A DNA stretch of 64,000 bases from an uncultured Alistipes sp. (lineage in GTDB: Bacteria > Bacteroidota > Bacteroidia > Bacteroidales > Rikenellaceae), in NCBI GenBank assembly GCA_900545315.1, contig UQYM01000009.1:1-64000 (forward strand), written 5' to 3'. The notes beneath the pieces were generated by a model. It worked only from the letters and a program-made list of their open reading frames with translations, searched no databases and was not told the origin of the DNA. Positions 1 through 9,588 of the stretch are shown here, in pieces (position 1 is the first letter of the stretch; every line of letters begins with the position of its first letter). The translations under genes and the position numbers were made by a program.

Positions 1-2
1 TC

Positions 3-163
3 GAATACGGAGGTCAGTTTGAGAACTTGCAGAACGCAATCCGTACCCTGATGGTGGTCATCCCGATTGCCTTGCTGCTGATTCTGCTGCTGCTGATTCT
101 ACCGCTGCTGATTCTACCGTTGCTGCAAAATAATTCAGCGAACGTCAGATTTACAGACAAAAA
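3..163 (+). pseudogene. Remnant of a CzcA/CusA-type heavy-metal RND efflux pump (3' truncated)
   Basis: The frame entering from the window edge reads EYGGQFENLQNAIRTLMVV followed by IPIALLLILLLL. This matches the conserved YGGQFENL segment and next membrane helix of CzcA/CusA inner-membrane pumps, roughly 200 residues before the normal C-terminus. The homology then dissolves into repeated CTGCTGATT-type codons (LILPLLILPLL) and a short unrelated tail, with a terminator hairpin about 40 bases on. The rest of the helix, the remaining membrane segments and the family's C-terminus are absent. A 3' deletion that brought the gene up to a terminator is the simplest reading. The frame stays open to base 527 through the terminator, which is probably chance. 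The upstream part lies outside the window, so I cannot tell whether the gene was otherwise intact. Confidence 0.6.
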
Positions 164-200
164 AATAGTAAGAGGCTTCAAAACCTCTTACTATTTTTTT
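164..200 (+). terminator. Intrinsic terminator after the efflux-pump remnant
   Basis: A perfect 12-base stem (AATAGTAAGAGG paired with CCTCTTACTATT) with an 8-base loop is followed by a T run. The A run on the other side means it could also stop minus-strand transcripts. Confidence 0.85.
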
Positions 201-490
201 ATACCTATCCCATATCTCCCTTTACACATTTGTCACGCTTTGCGCATCGCACAGCCGAACAGACACAGTTCAACGCTTACCCCATTCTTCCCTACGCTGG
301 GATCCCCATACGATCTATTTCCAACTCCATCGCTCAGCGGGAGCGTCACCATCTCAACTGGTCTAAAACAGGCCCTAACATCTTCCTCTTTCGATGCTTT
401 CCTAAATCATGCACTCGCCCCAAACCAATACAAACCGCACACAACAAGGAGGGCTTTGTTCTATCTCTATCCGATCTGTAATCCAAGCAC

Positions 491-523
491 AAAAAAAGGA
501 GAGCATTCCACGAACACTCTCCT
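491..523 (-). terminator. Intrinsic terminator of purM
   Basis: On the minus strand, AGGAGAG and CTCTCCT pair around a 13-base loop and are followed by seven T. It lies about 60 bases past the purM stop codon. Confidence 0.8.
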
Positions 524-582
524 ATAACAAACGGATCGAAGGTTAATAACAAAACTCCTTTTATCTACTTCCGATCACAGTC

Positions 583-1758
583 CTATTTGGTATAGACATA
601 CTCTTTACCCTCGTGTCGTACGGTTACCTGCGCATGATCCGACGCCTCAACTCGCCCAATCACCTGTGCATCGACATTAAATGATTTGGAGATGCTGATA
701 ATATCATTGGCAACCGACTCATCAACATAAAGTTCCATACGGTGGCCCATGTTGAACACACTGTACATTTCACTCCACGGGGTCTGCGACTCCTGCTGAA
801 TCAGCTTAAACAACAACGGCGTCTCGAAAAGATTATCCTTGATCACATGCAGATTATCGATAAAGTGCAGCACCTTGGTTTGCGCGCCACCGCTGCAATG
901 AATCATTCCCTGGATATGTCCCCGATACTCTTTCAACACCTGGCGAATGATCGGAGCATAAGTCCGGGTGGGCGACAGCACCAACTTACCCACCGTAAGC
1001 GGGCACCCTTCGATACGGTCTGTCAACCCATAGTGTCCGGTATAAACCAGATCCGACGGAATATCATCATCAAATGTTTCGGGATATTTGCGGGCCACCT
1101 CCTTCGAAAAGACATCATGACGAGCCGAGGTCAATCCATTACTTCCGGTACCTCCGTTGTACTCGCTTTCGTAAGTAGCCTGCCCCGACGAACTGAGCCC
1201 GACAATGCAGCAGCCGGCCTGGATGTGGGCATTATCGATCACATCCTTGCGCAACATCCGGGCTGTTACCGTACTGTCAACGATGATGGTCCGGACCAGA
1301 TCACCCACATCGGCTGTCTCGCCTCCTGTCGAGTAGATGCCCACCCCGAGATCACGCATACTCTGTAAAAACTCTTCGGTACCGTTGATCACGGCCGAGA
1401 TCACCTCACCCGGCACCAAACGTTTGTTACGGCCAATGGTCGAAGAGAGTAAAATATCGCTTACCGCACCGACACACAACAGATCATCGGTATTCATCAC
1501 AACGGCATCCTGTGCAATTCCTTTCCAAACCGACAGATCCCCCGTTTCACGCCAATAAGCATAAGCCAGCGAGGATTTGGTTCCGGCACCGTCGGCATGC
1601 ATAATCAGACAGGCTTCGGGATCTCCGGCAAGACGATCGGGAATAATTTTACAAAAAGCCTTGGGATAAAGGCCCTTATCTATGTTTTTGATCGCGGCAT
1701 GTACATCCTCTTTCGATGAGGAGACGCCACGTCCGGCATAACGAGAGGAAGTTGTCAT
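583..1758 (-). CDS. purM: Phosphoribosylformylglycinamidine cyclo-ligase (AIR synthetase)
   Basis: PurM closes the imidazole ring of purines, converting FGAM and ATP to AIR in the cytoplasm. The 391-residue product begins with SRYAGRGVSSSKEDVH. It carries the ATP-binding HADGAGTKSSLAY stretch, the metal-site segment VVMNTDDLLCVGA, the STGGETADVGD segment and the late FNMGHRMEL motif, the counterpart of the FN-x-G-x-G-M hallmark of the family. It is longer than the roughly 345-residue E. coli enzyme, as I recall for Bacteroidetes homologues. The gene stands alone, diverging from a helical-repeat protein, with its own -7 element about 30 bases upstream and its own terminator. No other purine gene is in the window. 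Confidence 0.9.
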   Translation of the reverse strand: MTTSSRYAGRGVSSSKEDVHAAIKNIDKGLYPKAFCKIIPDRLAGDPEACLIMHADGAGTKSSLAYAYWRETGDLSVWKGIAQDAVVMNTDDLLCVGAVSDILLSSTIGRNKRLVPGEVISAVINGTEEFLQSMRDLGVGIYSTGGETADVGDLVRTIIVDSTVTARMLRKDVIDNAHIQAGCCIVGLSSSGQATYESEYNGGTGSNGLTSARHDVFSKEVARKYPETFDDDIPSDLVYTGHYGLTDRIEGCPLTVGKLVLSPTRTYAPIIRQVLKEYRGHIQGMIHCSGGAQTKVLHFIDNLHVIKDNLFETPLLFKLIQQESQTPWSEMYSVFNMGHRMELYVDESVANDIISISKSFNVDAQVIGRVEASDHAQVTVRHEGKEYVYTK

Positions 1759-1790
1759 AATAACAGCTCGTATTATTTGGTAATTGATCT

Positions 1791-1798
1791 CAAAGATA
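1791..1798 (-). promoter_or_regulatory. purM promoter -7 element
   Basis: Minus-strand TATCTTTG fits the Bacteroidetes -7 consensus TAnnTTTG. The -33 element is weak (GTTG about 22 bases upstream). The predicted leader is about 30 bases. Confidence 0.55.
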
Positions 1799-1831
1799 GG
1801 GATTTTATTTCGTATGTTACCAACTTTTGCC

Positions 1832-1839
1832 TATTTTTG
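1832..1839 (+). promoter_or_regulatory. Promoter -7 element of the helical-repeat gene
   Basis: TATTTTTG fits TAnnTTTG, with TTTC 20 bases upstream as a possible -33. It rules out the upstream in-frame start at 1777 and supports the ATG at 1861. Confidence 0.5.
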
Positions 1840-1860
1840 CTAAGATCGAATCTTCTCTCC

Positions 1861-3417
1861 ATGGCAGCGACACCAAACAAACAGGAACCTGTATTCGAAC
1901 TGATCCGCAGCATGAGCAAAGCCGAAAAACGGAATTTCAAGCTCTATGCTACCCGCTTGTCCGGCAACCAGCAGGCCAAATTCATCGCATTGTTCGATTG
2001 TCTGGACGGTATGGAGGAGTATAACGAAAAACGTATTCTGCAACGCTGCCCGATCAAAAAGGAGCAGTTGCCCAACATGAAGGCACACCTTTACAAACAG
2101 ATCCTGGTCAGTATCCGTTTGTTGGAGGTGCAGCACTCGCTGCACATGCAGTTGCATGAACAACTCGATTTTGCCCGCATTTTATACAACAAAGGGCTTT
2201 ATCAACAGAGTTCGAAGCTACTCGACAAAGCGGCCGATCTGGCCCTGCAAAGCGAACAATATACGGTCGCACTCGATTTCATCGAACTGCAAAAGAAGAT
2301 CGATACGCAAAACACGACACGGGGAATGATCTCCAAAAGTGAAAAGCTCAACCGACTGGCTGACACTCTTTGCGATCGAATCACCCGCATCAGTGAGCTG
2401 GCCAACATTGCCACTCAACTGTATGGGCTATATCTGCAATTAGGCTACACCCGCACCCAAAAAGATATCAACCTGATCATCCATGTTTACGGGCAGCGGC
2501 TCTCCAAATATGAGAATCTTCCCGAAGATAAACTCTCGTTCACCGAACGGTTTTATCTCTATCAGGCCTACGCTTGGTACCATTACATCTTGCACAACAT
2601 GCTGTTGTGTTACAAAAATGTGCGCCACTGGATCACCCTTTTCGACGAGCATCCACAAATGAAACGGTTGATGTTCGATGCCTATATGCGCGGCTACTCT
2701 CGGCTGCTGGACAGTCTGTTTTTACTGCGCAGCTACAAACGATTTGCGCAAACACTCAACACGTTTGAACACAAAATTGCAGGCATTGATAATGTAGGCG
2801 ATAATTCGCGCATGATTGCACTGCAGATTCACTACACCCATCAAATCAATAAATTTTTTTACGAAGGGGCATTCAACGAAGGGATCAAAATCATTCCGGA
2901 GGTGGAGGCGTTCATTCAACGGTACCAAAACCATCTGGATATCCACCACCGCATGCTACTATATTACAAAATTGCATGCCTCTATTTTGGTAACGGGGAT
3001 TATGACGCCTGCATGAGCTACCTCAAACGGATCATCAGCACACGTGACCCGTTGATTCGCCGTGACTTGCAATGCTATGCCCGAATCCTCAACCTGATCT
3101 GTTCCTACGAGTCGGGAAGCGATTACAACATCGATTACCAAATTCGTGCTGTCTACGTATTCCTGGACAAGATGAACGATTTGCAACAGGTCCAGAAAGA
3201 GATGATGCACTTCCTAAAACGGCTCAATTCGGTTTATGCCAGCGACCTCAAAGAGGCCTTCCGTAAGCTGTACGAGACCCTCAAGCCCTATGAGCATCAC
3301 CCTTACGAACGCCGCACCTTCTACTACCTGGACGTTCTCTCCTGGCTGCAGAGCAAAGTCGAGGGTATTCCGGTCGGCGAGGTGATTCGCCGCCGTTTCC
3401 TGGCCGAAACGCATTAA
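1861..3417 (+). CDS. Conserved hypothetical helical-repeat (TPR-like) protein
   Basis: A 518-residue cytoplasmic protein with no signal peptide or membrane segment. It is almost wholly helical, with repeated stretches such as FARILYNKGLYQQSSKLLDKA, KFFYEGAFNEGIKIIPEVE and KIACLYFGNGDYDACMSYL that have TPR spacing (small and aromatic residues plus G-x-Y/F-x-x-A/C). It opens with VFELIRSMSKAEKRNFKLY, which I recognise as the start of an uncharacterised family widespread in Bacteroidetes, but I know of no assigned function. The start was set at ATG 1861 because the promoter covers the upstream extension. It is monocistronic and divergent from purM. A scaffolding role is only inferred from the fold. 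Confidence 0.7.
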   Translation: MAATPNKQEPVFELIRSMSKAEKRNFKLYATRLSGNQQAKFIALFDCLDGMEEYNEKRILQRCPIKKEQLPNMKAHLYKQILVSIRLLEVQHSLHMQLHEQLDFARILYNKGLYQQSSKLLDKAADLALQSEQYTVALDFIELQKKIDTQNTTRGMISKSEKLNRLADTLCDRITRISELANIATQLYGLYLQLGYTRTQKDINLIIHVYGQRLSKYENLPEDKLSFTERFYLYQAYAWYHYILHNMLLCYKNVRHWITLFDEHPQMKRLMFDAYMRGYSRLLDSLFLLRSYKRFAQTLNTFEHKIAGIDNVGDNSRMIALQIHYTHQINKFFYEGAFNEGIKIIPEVEAFIQRYQNHLDIHHRMLLYYKIACLYFGNGDYDACMSYLKRIISTRDPLIRRDLQCYARILNLICSYESGSDYNIDYQIRAVYVFLDKMNDLQQVQKEMMHFLKRLNSVYASDLKEAFRKLYETLKPYEHHPYERRTFYYLDVLSWLQSKVEGIPVGEVIRRRFLAETH

Positions 3418-4351
3418 CCGTCATCTTTTGCTGTCTTTTGTTAAACAGACCTCATCCTCATTCTCCTTCCCTTCTCCCGCCTCCTCTTCATCCGTTTTCA
3501 ACCCCACATCTCGGAACCACTTATTTTCCCACTACCCCAAAATACACTGCAATCATTCGGGGACATGCTGTAAGCGCCCCATCGATGCTTCCCATCCGAA
3601 GTGACTGTAAGCCTCGATTCACCCCAAGACTACGTCAGGCCACATAATGAGCGGGATAGACATTAGAGAGGCGGGCTCCTCAACAGGTTGACCGCCGGTC
3701 CTGCCGCCATTGCACCCTCTTTACCCCATCCCTACTCACTCAGGCCAAACACTCCTCGCCTTACCAAAATCAGCCCTATACACCACACATCAATCCTCGT
3801 CAGCCATTGCATGCCATCCGTTTTACGCCACTCTTTCGCACTTAGAATACAACGGCTAGTACTAGTAGCAGGAATCCACTCAACGCAATCGATTGACATA
3901 CCTTGTACGACCTTCTATCTGCATGGCAATGCATCTTGATCGCTTCGACCAATCAGGTTACAATTTCAAGGCAAGGCGTCATTTCACTCTTTTTCACCTC
4001 CTAAAACGCCCTGAAAATAAACCTTTTTACCCCTCAAACACTCCCATAGCGTCTCAATAAAACACGTTTAGTTACACTTCTTAACTATTTTTATCCCATT
4101 ACGCGCTAAAATCATCCAATCAATTCTCCCAAAACCCCCTCTTAACGACCAAATTCAAACTATAAAACCCAATAAAATCGTCACGTTAAAATATTTCATA
4201 AAAAAATTTATAAATTACAATCCAAACCAAATTACCCGCTTTCAACTTATTATTTTGAACCAAAAACCGACTCAAAACAACAATCTTTAGCCATTTTATA
4301 TGTGTAATTTTTAACAATCACACTATATAACAACTTATTACCTCACAGCAA
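3418..4351. other. Long G-poor spacer without a convincing gene
   Basis: The two open frames on the plus strand here are low in complexity and resemble nothing I know. The plus strand is pyrimidine-rich near the start and strikingly poor in G towards gdhA. The only functional signal I can defend is the gdhA promoter at its right end. No terminator for the preceding gene is evident. Confidence 0.6.
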
Positions 4352-4383
4352 TTTGCAAATTATAACATACTATCTTATATTTG
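4352..4383 (+). promoter_or_regulatory. gdhA promoter (-33 TTTG, N20, TATATTTG)
   Basis: TTTG at 4352-4355 and TATATTTG at 4376-4383 are separated by 20 bases, an excellent match to the Bacteroidetes vegetative promoter. Transcription would start near 4388, so the in-frame TTG at 4381 cannot be the start codon. Confidence 0.75.
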
Positions 4384-4413
4384 TCCTCACACAACGATAA
4401 AACAAGATGCACT

Positions 4414-5775
4414 ATGACAATGGAAAAACATGCACAACAGTACGTGGATGATTTCATGGCGAAGATTATCGCGAAAAATCCAGGAGAGAAAGAGTTCCAT
4501 CAGGCCGTTCACGAAGTGGTCGAGTCATTGGCACCCTACATTCTGGAAAATCCAATCCTCTCCAAAATGAAGATCCTCGAACGAATCGCCGAACCCGAAC
4601 GTGTAGTCATGTTCCGCGTTCCTTGGCTCAACGACAAAGGTGAAATCGAAATCAACCGTGGCTACCGCGTCCAAATGAACAGCGCAATCGGCCCGTACAA
4701 AGGAGGCTTGCGTTTCCATTCGTCCGTAAATCTAAGTATCCTGAAATTCCTGGCCTTCGAACAGGTCTTCAAAAACAGTCTGACCACACTGCCCATGGGT
4801 GGCGGTAAAGGAGGTTCGGACTTCAACCCCAAAGGCAAATCAGACAACGAGGTGATGAAATTCTGCCAATCGTTCATGACCGAGCTTCAGCGTCATGTCG
4901 GTCAAGACACAGATGTTCCGGCCGGTGATATCGGCGTTGGCGGACGTGAAATCGGCTTCTTGTTTGGACAATACAAACGTCTGCGCAACGAATTCACCGG
5001 CACCCTGACCGGCAAAGGCATGGGATGGGGCGGTAGCCCGTTGCGTCCCGAAGCGACAGGTTACGGCGTATGCTATTTTGCACAGGAGATGCTTGCGACC
5101 CGCGGAGAGAGCTTCAAAGGCAAAACCGTTGCCATCTCCGGATCCGGCAACGTTGCACAATACGCCGTACAGAAAGCGACCCAACTGGGTGGTAAAGTCG
5201 TTACACTCTCCGATTCATCGGGATACATCTACGATCCGAAAGGCATCGACGAAGAGAAACTGGAGTACGTACTGGAGTTGAAAAACATCTTCCGCGGTCG
5301 TATCAAGGAGTATGCAGAACGGTATCCCGAAGCGACATACTACGAAGGACAGCGTCCATGGGGTGTTAAATGTGACATTGCCCTGCCGTGCGCAACGCAA
5401 AACGAAGTCAGCGGCGAGGAGGCACAAACGCTGGTATCGAACGGCTGTATCTGCGTAGCGGAGGGAGCCAACATGCCTTCTACGCCTGAGGCGATCAAAG
5501 TATATCAGGAGCACAAGATTCTCTACGCTCCGGGCAAAGCGGCCAACGCCGGTGGTGTAGCCACTTCGGGACTGGAGATGACACAAAACTCAGAGCGTCT
5601 GGTATGGTCGCCCGAAGAGGTGGACGAGCGTCTGCACGGCATCATGCGCAACATTCATGCAGCCTGCGTGAAGTACGGCACCGAACCCGACGGATACATC
5701 AACTACGTCAAGGGAGCCAACATTGCCGGCTTCATGAAGGTAGCCAACGCCATGCTCGCTCAGGGTTGCGTTTAG
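4414..5775 (+). CDS. gdhA: NADP-type glutamate dehydrogenase
   Basis: The hexameric enzyme interconverts 2-oxoglutarate plus ammonium and glutamate in the cytoplasm, and is a main ammonium-assimilation route in gut Bacteroidales. The 453-residue product has the family's usual length. Visible hallmarks are GPYKGGLRFH, the catalytic-lysine segment PMGGGKGGSDFNPKGKS, VPAGDIGVGGREIG, the nucleotide-binding GSGNVAQYA and, late on, APGKAANAGGVATSGLEM. ATG 4414 is chosen because it follows the promoter by about 30 bases; a second in-frame ATG six bases on is possible. The transcription unit is single, with its own promoter and terminator. Confidence 0.95.
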   Translation: MTMEKHAQQYVDDFMAKIIAKNPGEKEFHQAVHEVVESLAPYILENPILSKMKILERIAEPERVVMFRVPWLNDKGEIEINRGYRVQMNSAIGPYKGGLRFHSSVNLSILKFLAFEQVFKNSLTTLPMGGGKGGSDFNPKGKSDNEVMKFCQSFMTELQRHVGQDTDVPAGDIGVGGREIGFLFGQYKRLRNEFTGTLTGKGMGWGGSPLRPEATGYGVCYFAQEMLATRGESFKGKTVAISGSGNVAQYAVQKATQLGGKVVTLSDSSGYIYDPKGIDEEKLEYVLELKNIFRGRIKEYAERYPEATYYEGQRPWGVKCDIALPCATQNEVSGEEAQTLVSNGCICVAEGANMPSTPEAIKVYQEHKILYAPGKAANAGGVATSGLEMTQNSERLVWSPEEVDERLHGIMRNIHAACVKYGTEPDGYINYVKGANIAGFMKVANAMLAQGCV

Positions 5776-5815
5776 TCTTTCGAAATATCATTCAATAACC
5801 AAACTTACTAACAGC

Positions 5816-5850
5816 AAAGGCAGGGTCCCCAACGGCCCTGCCTTTATTAT
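5816..5850 (+). terminator. gdhA terminator
   Basis: A ten-base stem AAAGGCAGGG/CCCTGCCTTT with a 10-base loop is followed by a T-rich tail (ATTATTTT). Confidence 0.85.
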
Positions 5851-6281
5851 TTTACTCTACTACTCGGTCACTCCGAGCATATATGTTCTACCGTCCCAAT
5901 CCTGTCCTGCCTTGCCGAATCGGACCGAACTACAATTTTCCGGATTTTCAGAGTTTTTTTTGTACAGGAAACTACACAGAAAGAGATACGAATTGCAGGC
6001 GTCACATCCCGACACAACCCAATTAGACAACACCTGCTCACACATCATGCTGGTTCCAGGCAGCTGCATTATGCAGCACGCGGACATAGTGTTAGCTAAG
6101 CCCGAAAACCGGCCGCATTTCTCAACTGCATGCACGCATCCATCAGACTCATACATTGCTTACGCCACACCTTTCCCCTGTCGGCCACAACCATCCATCT
6201 CAGCTCGGACCGCCAATTTAAATTCCACGAGACTGCACAAACACCCAGACCAGTCCTCACTCATAGAATTTTGTGGGAAAA
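5851..6281. other. Convergent spacer between gdhA and aroB
   Basis: Two overlapping opposite open frames of 98 and 129 codons lie here. Neither has a promoter or recognisable sequence. I see no hairpin with a T run that could serve aroB. Confidence 0.5.
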
Positions 6282-7313
6282 CTATAACTGGATACGATTA
6301 ATCTCATCGAAGGTAAACGGTCGAATCAGGCATTTCCCCAGTCCATCCATCAAGATGAAGCTGACTGATTGGGCCGATTTTTTCTTGTCGAGTTTCAAAG
6401 CCTGCAACAGACGGGGCAATTCAACACTGGAAGTGGTGGGCAACTCCATCCGCTCCACTACCGCCCGTACCCGGTCAGCCTCAGCTTGGGTCAGTGTACC
6501 CTGCTGTACCGAAAGCGCCGCAATCATCACCAATCCAATCGCAACAGCCTCCCCGTGCAGAAAATCGCGTGTACTCTTTTCAATGGCATGGGCAAAGGTG
6601 TGGCCCAGATTCAATTTACGGCGATCACCCTGTTCCCGCTCATCACGTTCCACGATATCGGCTTTAACCCGTACGGCCCGATGAACCGCCTCCAACAACA
6701 ATTTACGGTTCTCCCGAAACTCTTTCAGCGTGTGTGTTTCAAACAACTTAAACAGTTCAGGATCGGCAATCAAGCCCGATTTGATGATCTCTGCCAGACC
6801 GGCTTTGAACTCCCGTTCAGGCAACGTCTCCAACAACGAAAGATCACACAGCACAAAATCCGGCTGATTGAAGGTCCCCACCATGTTTTTGTAACCTTCG
6901 AAATTGACGCCGTTCTTTCCGCCGACGCTGGCATCGACCTGCGCCAACAACGAGGAGGCAACAAATCCAAAGGAGAGCCCTCGCATATAGGTCGAAGCGA
7001 CAAATCCCGCCACATCGGTAACAATACCGCCTCCGAATCCCAAAATAAAGGTACTGCGATCAGCTCCGAGATTCAACAGCTCGCCATAGAGTCGTTGTGC
7101 CGTAGCCAAGGTTTTGTTGGTTTCGCCCAGACCGATCAGACAATAGTCATAACGACCGATAATCGAGCGATAGGTATGATAAATATGTTCGTCGGCAATA
7201 ACAATCACCCGTTTGCCTTCCGGCAGGTAATTTTCCAAAGAGTTGACCACATCGCCAATCACAATCCGTGAAGGCTCCTTGCCCAAACGGGGTACTTCGA
7301 TAATCTCTCTCAT
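6282..7313 (-). CDS. aroB: 3-dehydroquinate synthase
   Basis: AroB converts DAHP to 3-dehydroquinate, the second step of the shikimate pathway, using NAD and a divalent metal. The 343-residue product shows the NAD-binding GFGGGIVTDVAGFVASTYMR region, the SLLAQVDASVGGKNGVN segment, the active-site EIIKSGLI, and the metal-binding LNLGHTFAHAIE and LHGEAVAIG motifs. Length and motif order are normal. The gene diverges from typA; the 183-base space between them carries a minus-strand -7 element about 130 bases before the start. No other shikimate gene is near. Confidence 0.95.
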   Translation of the reverse strand: MREIIEVPRLGKEPSRIVIGDVVNSLENYLPEGKRVIVIADEHIYHTYRSIIGRYDYCLIGLGETNKTLATAQRLYGELLNLGADRSTFILGFGGGIVTDVAGFVASTYMRGLSFGFVASSLLAQVDASVGGKNGVNFEGYKNMVGTFNQPDFVLCDLSLLETLPEREFKAGLAEIIKSGLIADPELFKLFETHTLKEFRENRKLLLEAVHRAVRVKADIVERDEREQGDRRKLNLGHTFAHAIEKSTRDFLHGEAVAIGLVMIAALSVQQGTLTQAEADRVRAVVERMELPTTSSVELPRLLQALKLDKKKSAQSVSFILMDGLGKCLIRPFTFDEINRIQL

Positions 7314-7440
7314 AGTGCAACAGCTTTATCCCGAAACGGCCTCCGCAAACCTCGCTAACGGTTTCATAACCTGACTTTCCAGCCCTCAAAGCAGAAAATT
7401 TGCCGGTATAACCGCATTTTCGGGAGAACGATCCTTGGAC

Positions 7441-7448
7441 AAAGATAA
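7441..7448 (-). promoter_or_regulatory. Candidate aroB -7 element
   Basis: Minus-strand TATCTTTG fits TAnnTTTG. No clear -33 is seen, and the implied leader is long, about 120 bases. Confidence 0.4.
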
Positions 7449-7468
7449 ATTATCCCCATTTATTTCGT

Positions 7469-7476
7469 ACCTTTGT
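7469..7476 (+). promoter_or_regulatory. typA -7 element
   Basis: TACCTTTG fits TAnnTTTG, with the ATG 20 bases further on. The -33 region is A/T-rich without a clean TTTG. Confidence 0.55.
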
Positions 7477-7496
7477 GTCCGTTAAAAAATTAATCT

Positions 7497-9296
7497 ATGC
7501 AGAAAATACGCAATATCGCGATCATTGCCCACGTCGACCACGGCAAAACCACATTGGTCGACAAGATGATCCTGCAGGGACATCTCTTCCGGGACAATGA
7601 AAAGGCCGGTGAACTGATCATGGACAACAACGACATCGAACGTGAACGCGGCATCACTATTCTGTCGAAAAACGTATCGGTCGTTTACCATGGCTACAAA
7701 ATCAATATCATTGACACCCCGGGCCACTCTGATTTCGGCGGAGAGGTAGAACGGGTCCTCAATATGTGCGACGGCGTACTGCTGCTGGTGGACGCCTTCG
7801 AAGGCACCATGCCCCAGACCCGTTTCGTACTGCAAAAAGCGCTGGCATTGGGTAAAAAACCGATCGTGGTGATCAACAAGGTAGATAAGCCCAACTGCCG
7901 TCCCGAAGAGGTTTACGAACAGGTGTTCGACCTGATGTTCACGCTGGGTGCCACCGAAGATCAGCTTGACTTCGTCACCATCTATGGCAGCGCCAAACAG
8001 GGTTGGATGTCACACGTCTGGAAAGAGCGTACCAACGACATCACCCCGCTGCTCGACGCTATCATCGATAATATTCCAGCACCAGCTGTTGTGGAAGGCA
8101 CGCCACAATTGTTGATCACCTCGCTCGAATATTCGCCCTACGTAGGTCGTATCGCTATCGGCAAAGTGACACGCGGCACCCTGAAAGCCGGTATGCCGGT
8201 TACCCTGGCCAAACGCGACGGCAAAACCATGATCAAAACCCGTATCAAGGATCTGATGGTCTTCGAAGGATTGGGTAAAGCCAAAGTGGATCAGGTCGAA
8301 TGTGGAGAGATCTGCGCTTTAGTCGGTATCGACGATTTCGAAATCGGTGACACCATCTGCGACTACGAAAATCCTGAGCCGCTGCCACCGATCGCCATCG
8401 ACGAGCCCACCATGAGCATGCTCTTTACCATCAATGATTCACCCTTCTTCGGCCGCGATGGCAAATATGTCACCTCTCGCCACATCAAAGAGCGTCTCGA
8501 CCACGAATTGGAGAAGAATCTGGCACTGCGAGTCGAACAGGGCTCTTCGTCCGATCGCTTCATTGTGTACGGTCGTGGTGTGCTGCACCTATCGGTGCTA
8601 ATCGAAACCATGCGTCGTGAAGGATACGAGCTGCAGGTGGGTCAACCCCATGTTATCATCAAAGAGATCGACGGCCAAAAATGCGAACCGATCGAGGAGC
8701 TGACGGTCGATGTCCCCGAAGAGAGTGCCGGAAAAGTTATCGAGCTGACCACCAAACGTAAAGGTGTACTGACCGATATGCAAACCGTTCACGACCGTCA
8801 ACGTCTCGAGTTCGATATTCCGTCTCGCGGTATCATCGGCTTGCGTAGCAATCTGCTGACCGCAACCGCAGGCGAGGCGGTCATTTCGCACCGCTTGAAG
8901 GGCTTCGAACCCTACAAAGGTGAGATCGAGATGCGTACCAACGGTTCACTGATCGCCATGGAGACCGGAACCGCCTACGCCTATGCAATCAACAAATTGC
9001 AGGATCGTGGAACCTTCTTCGTCTCACCGGGCGAAGAGATCTACTGCGGTCAGGTGGTCGGTGAAAGTACCCGTTCGGATGATATCGTAGTCAATCTGAC
9101 CAAATCGAAGAAGTTGACCAATATGCGTGCCAGCGGTTCCGATGAAAAGGTTTCAATCGCTCCGCCGGTGATCTTCTCGCTCGAAGAGGCTTTGGAATAC
9201 ATCAAAGAGGATGAATATGTGGAGGTTACCCCGAAACATATCCGCCTGCGTAAAATCCTGCTGAACGAGACCGACCGCAAACGTCAGGCAAAATAA
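7497..9296 (+). CDS. typA: Ribosome-associated GTPase TypA/BipA
   Basis: A translational GTPase of the EF-G/LepA group that acts on the ribosome during assembly and stress. The 599-residue product has G1 AHVDHGKTTL at residues 11-20, an effector region with ERERGITIL, G3 DTPGHSDF and G4 NKVDKP. EF-G-like domains II, III and V follow, and the TypA-specific C-terminal part includes KLTNMRASGSDEK. It has the family's usual length and is transcribed alone from its own promoter, divergent from aroB. I saw no terminator directly behind it. Confidence 0.95.
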   Translation: MQKIRNIAIIAHVDHGKTTLVDKMILQGHLFRDNEKAGELIMDNNDIERERGITILSKNVSVVYHGYKINIIDTPGHSDFGGEVERVLNMCDGVLLLVDAFEGTMPQTRFVLQKALALGKKPIVVINKVDKPNCRPEEVYEQVFDLMFTLGATEDQLDFVTIYGSAKQGWMSHVWKERTNDITPLLDAIIDNIPAPAVVEGTPQLLITSLEYSPYVGRIAIGKVTRGTLKAGMPVTLAKRDGKTMIKTRIKDLMVFEGLGKAKVDQVECGEICALVGIDDFEIGDTICDYENPEPLPPIAIDEPTMSMLFTINDSPFFGRDGKYVTSRHIKERLDHELEKNLALRVEQGSSSDRFIVYGRGVLHLSVLIETMRREGYELQVGQPHVIIKEIDGQKCEPIEELTVDVPEESAGKVIELTTKRKGVLTDMQTVHDRQRLEFDIPSRGIIGLRSNLLTATAGEAVISHRLKGFEPYKGEIEMRTNGSLIAMETGTAYAYAINKLQDRGTFFVSPGEEIYCGQVVGESTRSDDIVVNLTKSKKLTNMRASGSDEKVSIAPPVIFSLEEALEYIKEDEYVEVTPKHIRLRKILLNETDRKRQAK

Positions 9297-9588
9297 AAGT
9301 CTGGCTGTAAACGTTTTGTTGTCACCAGAGCGCGACACGACATAAGGATACACTCCCTCGCCACAAAAGTATTTACTGCGCAGTGGCCAAATTTCACGGG
9401 CCGCCAGACCGATCAGAATCGACCGGGTTGATTCGAGGTGCAAGTGGTATTTCGCAGCGAGGAGGAGAGGGATAGTGGACCTAATCGCCATCCGAAGGAT
9501 CCGATCTGAGGAACGCTCGTGGGGACAACCTATCCGATACGGAGACAATAGCAATAAAATTCAAACCAAACTTCAAAAATACTGATCC

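Noticed and set aside
1777..1860. Upstream in-frame extension of the helical-repeat protein
   Set aside because: The likely -7 element TATTTTTG lies inside it, so the ATG at 1861 is the better start.
5860..6301. Overlapping opposite frames of 98 and 129 codons after gdhA
   Set aside because: They share the same spacer on opposite strands, with no promoter element or recognisable domain for either.
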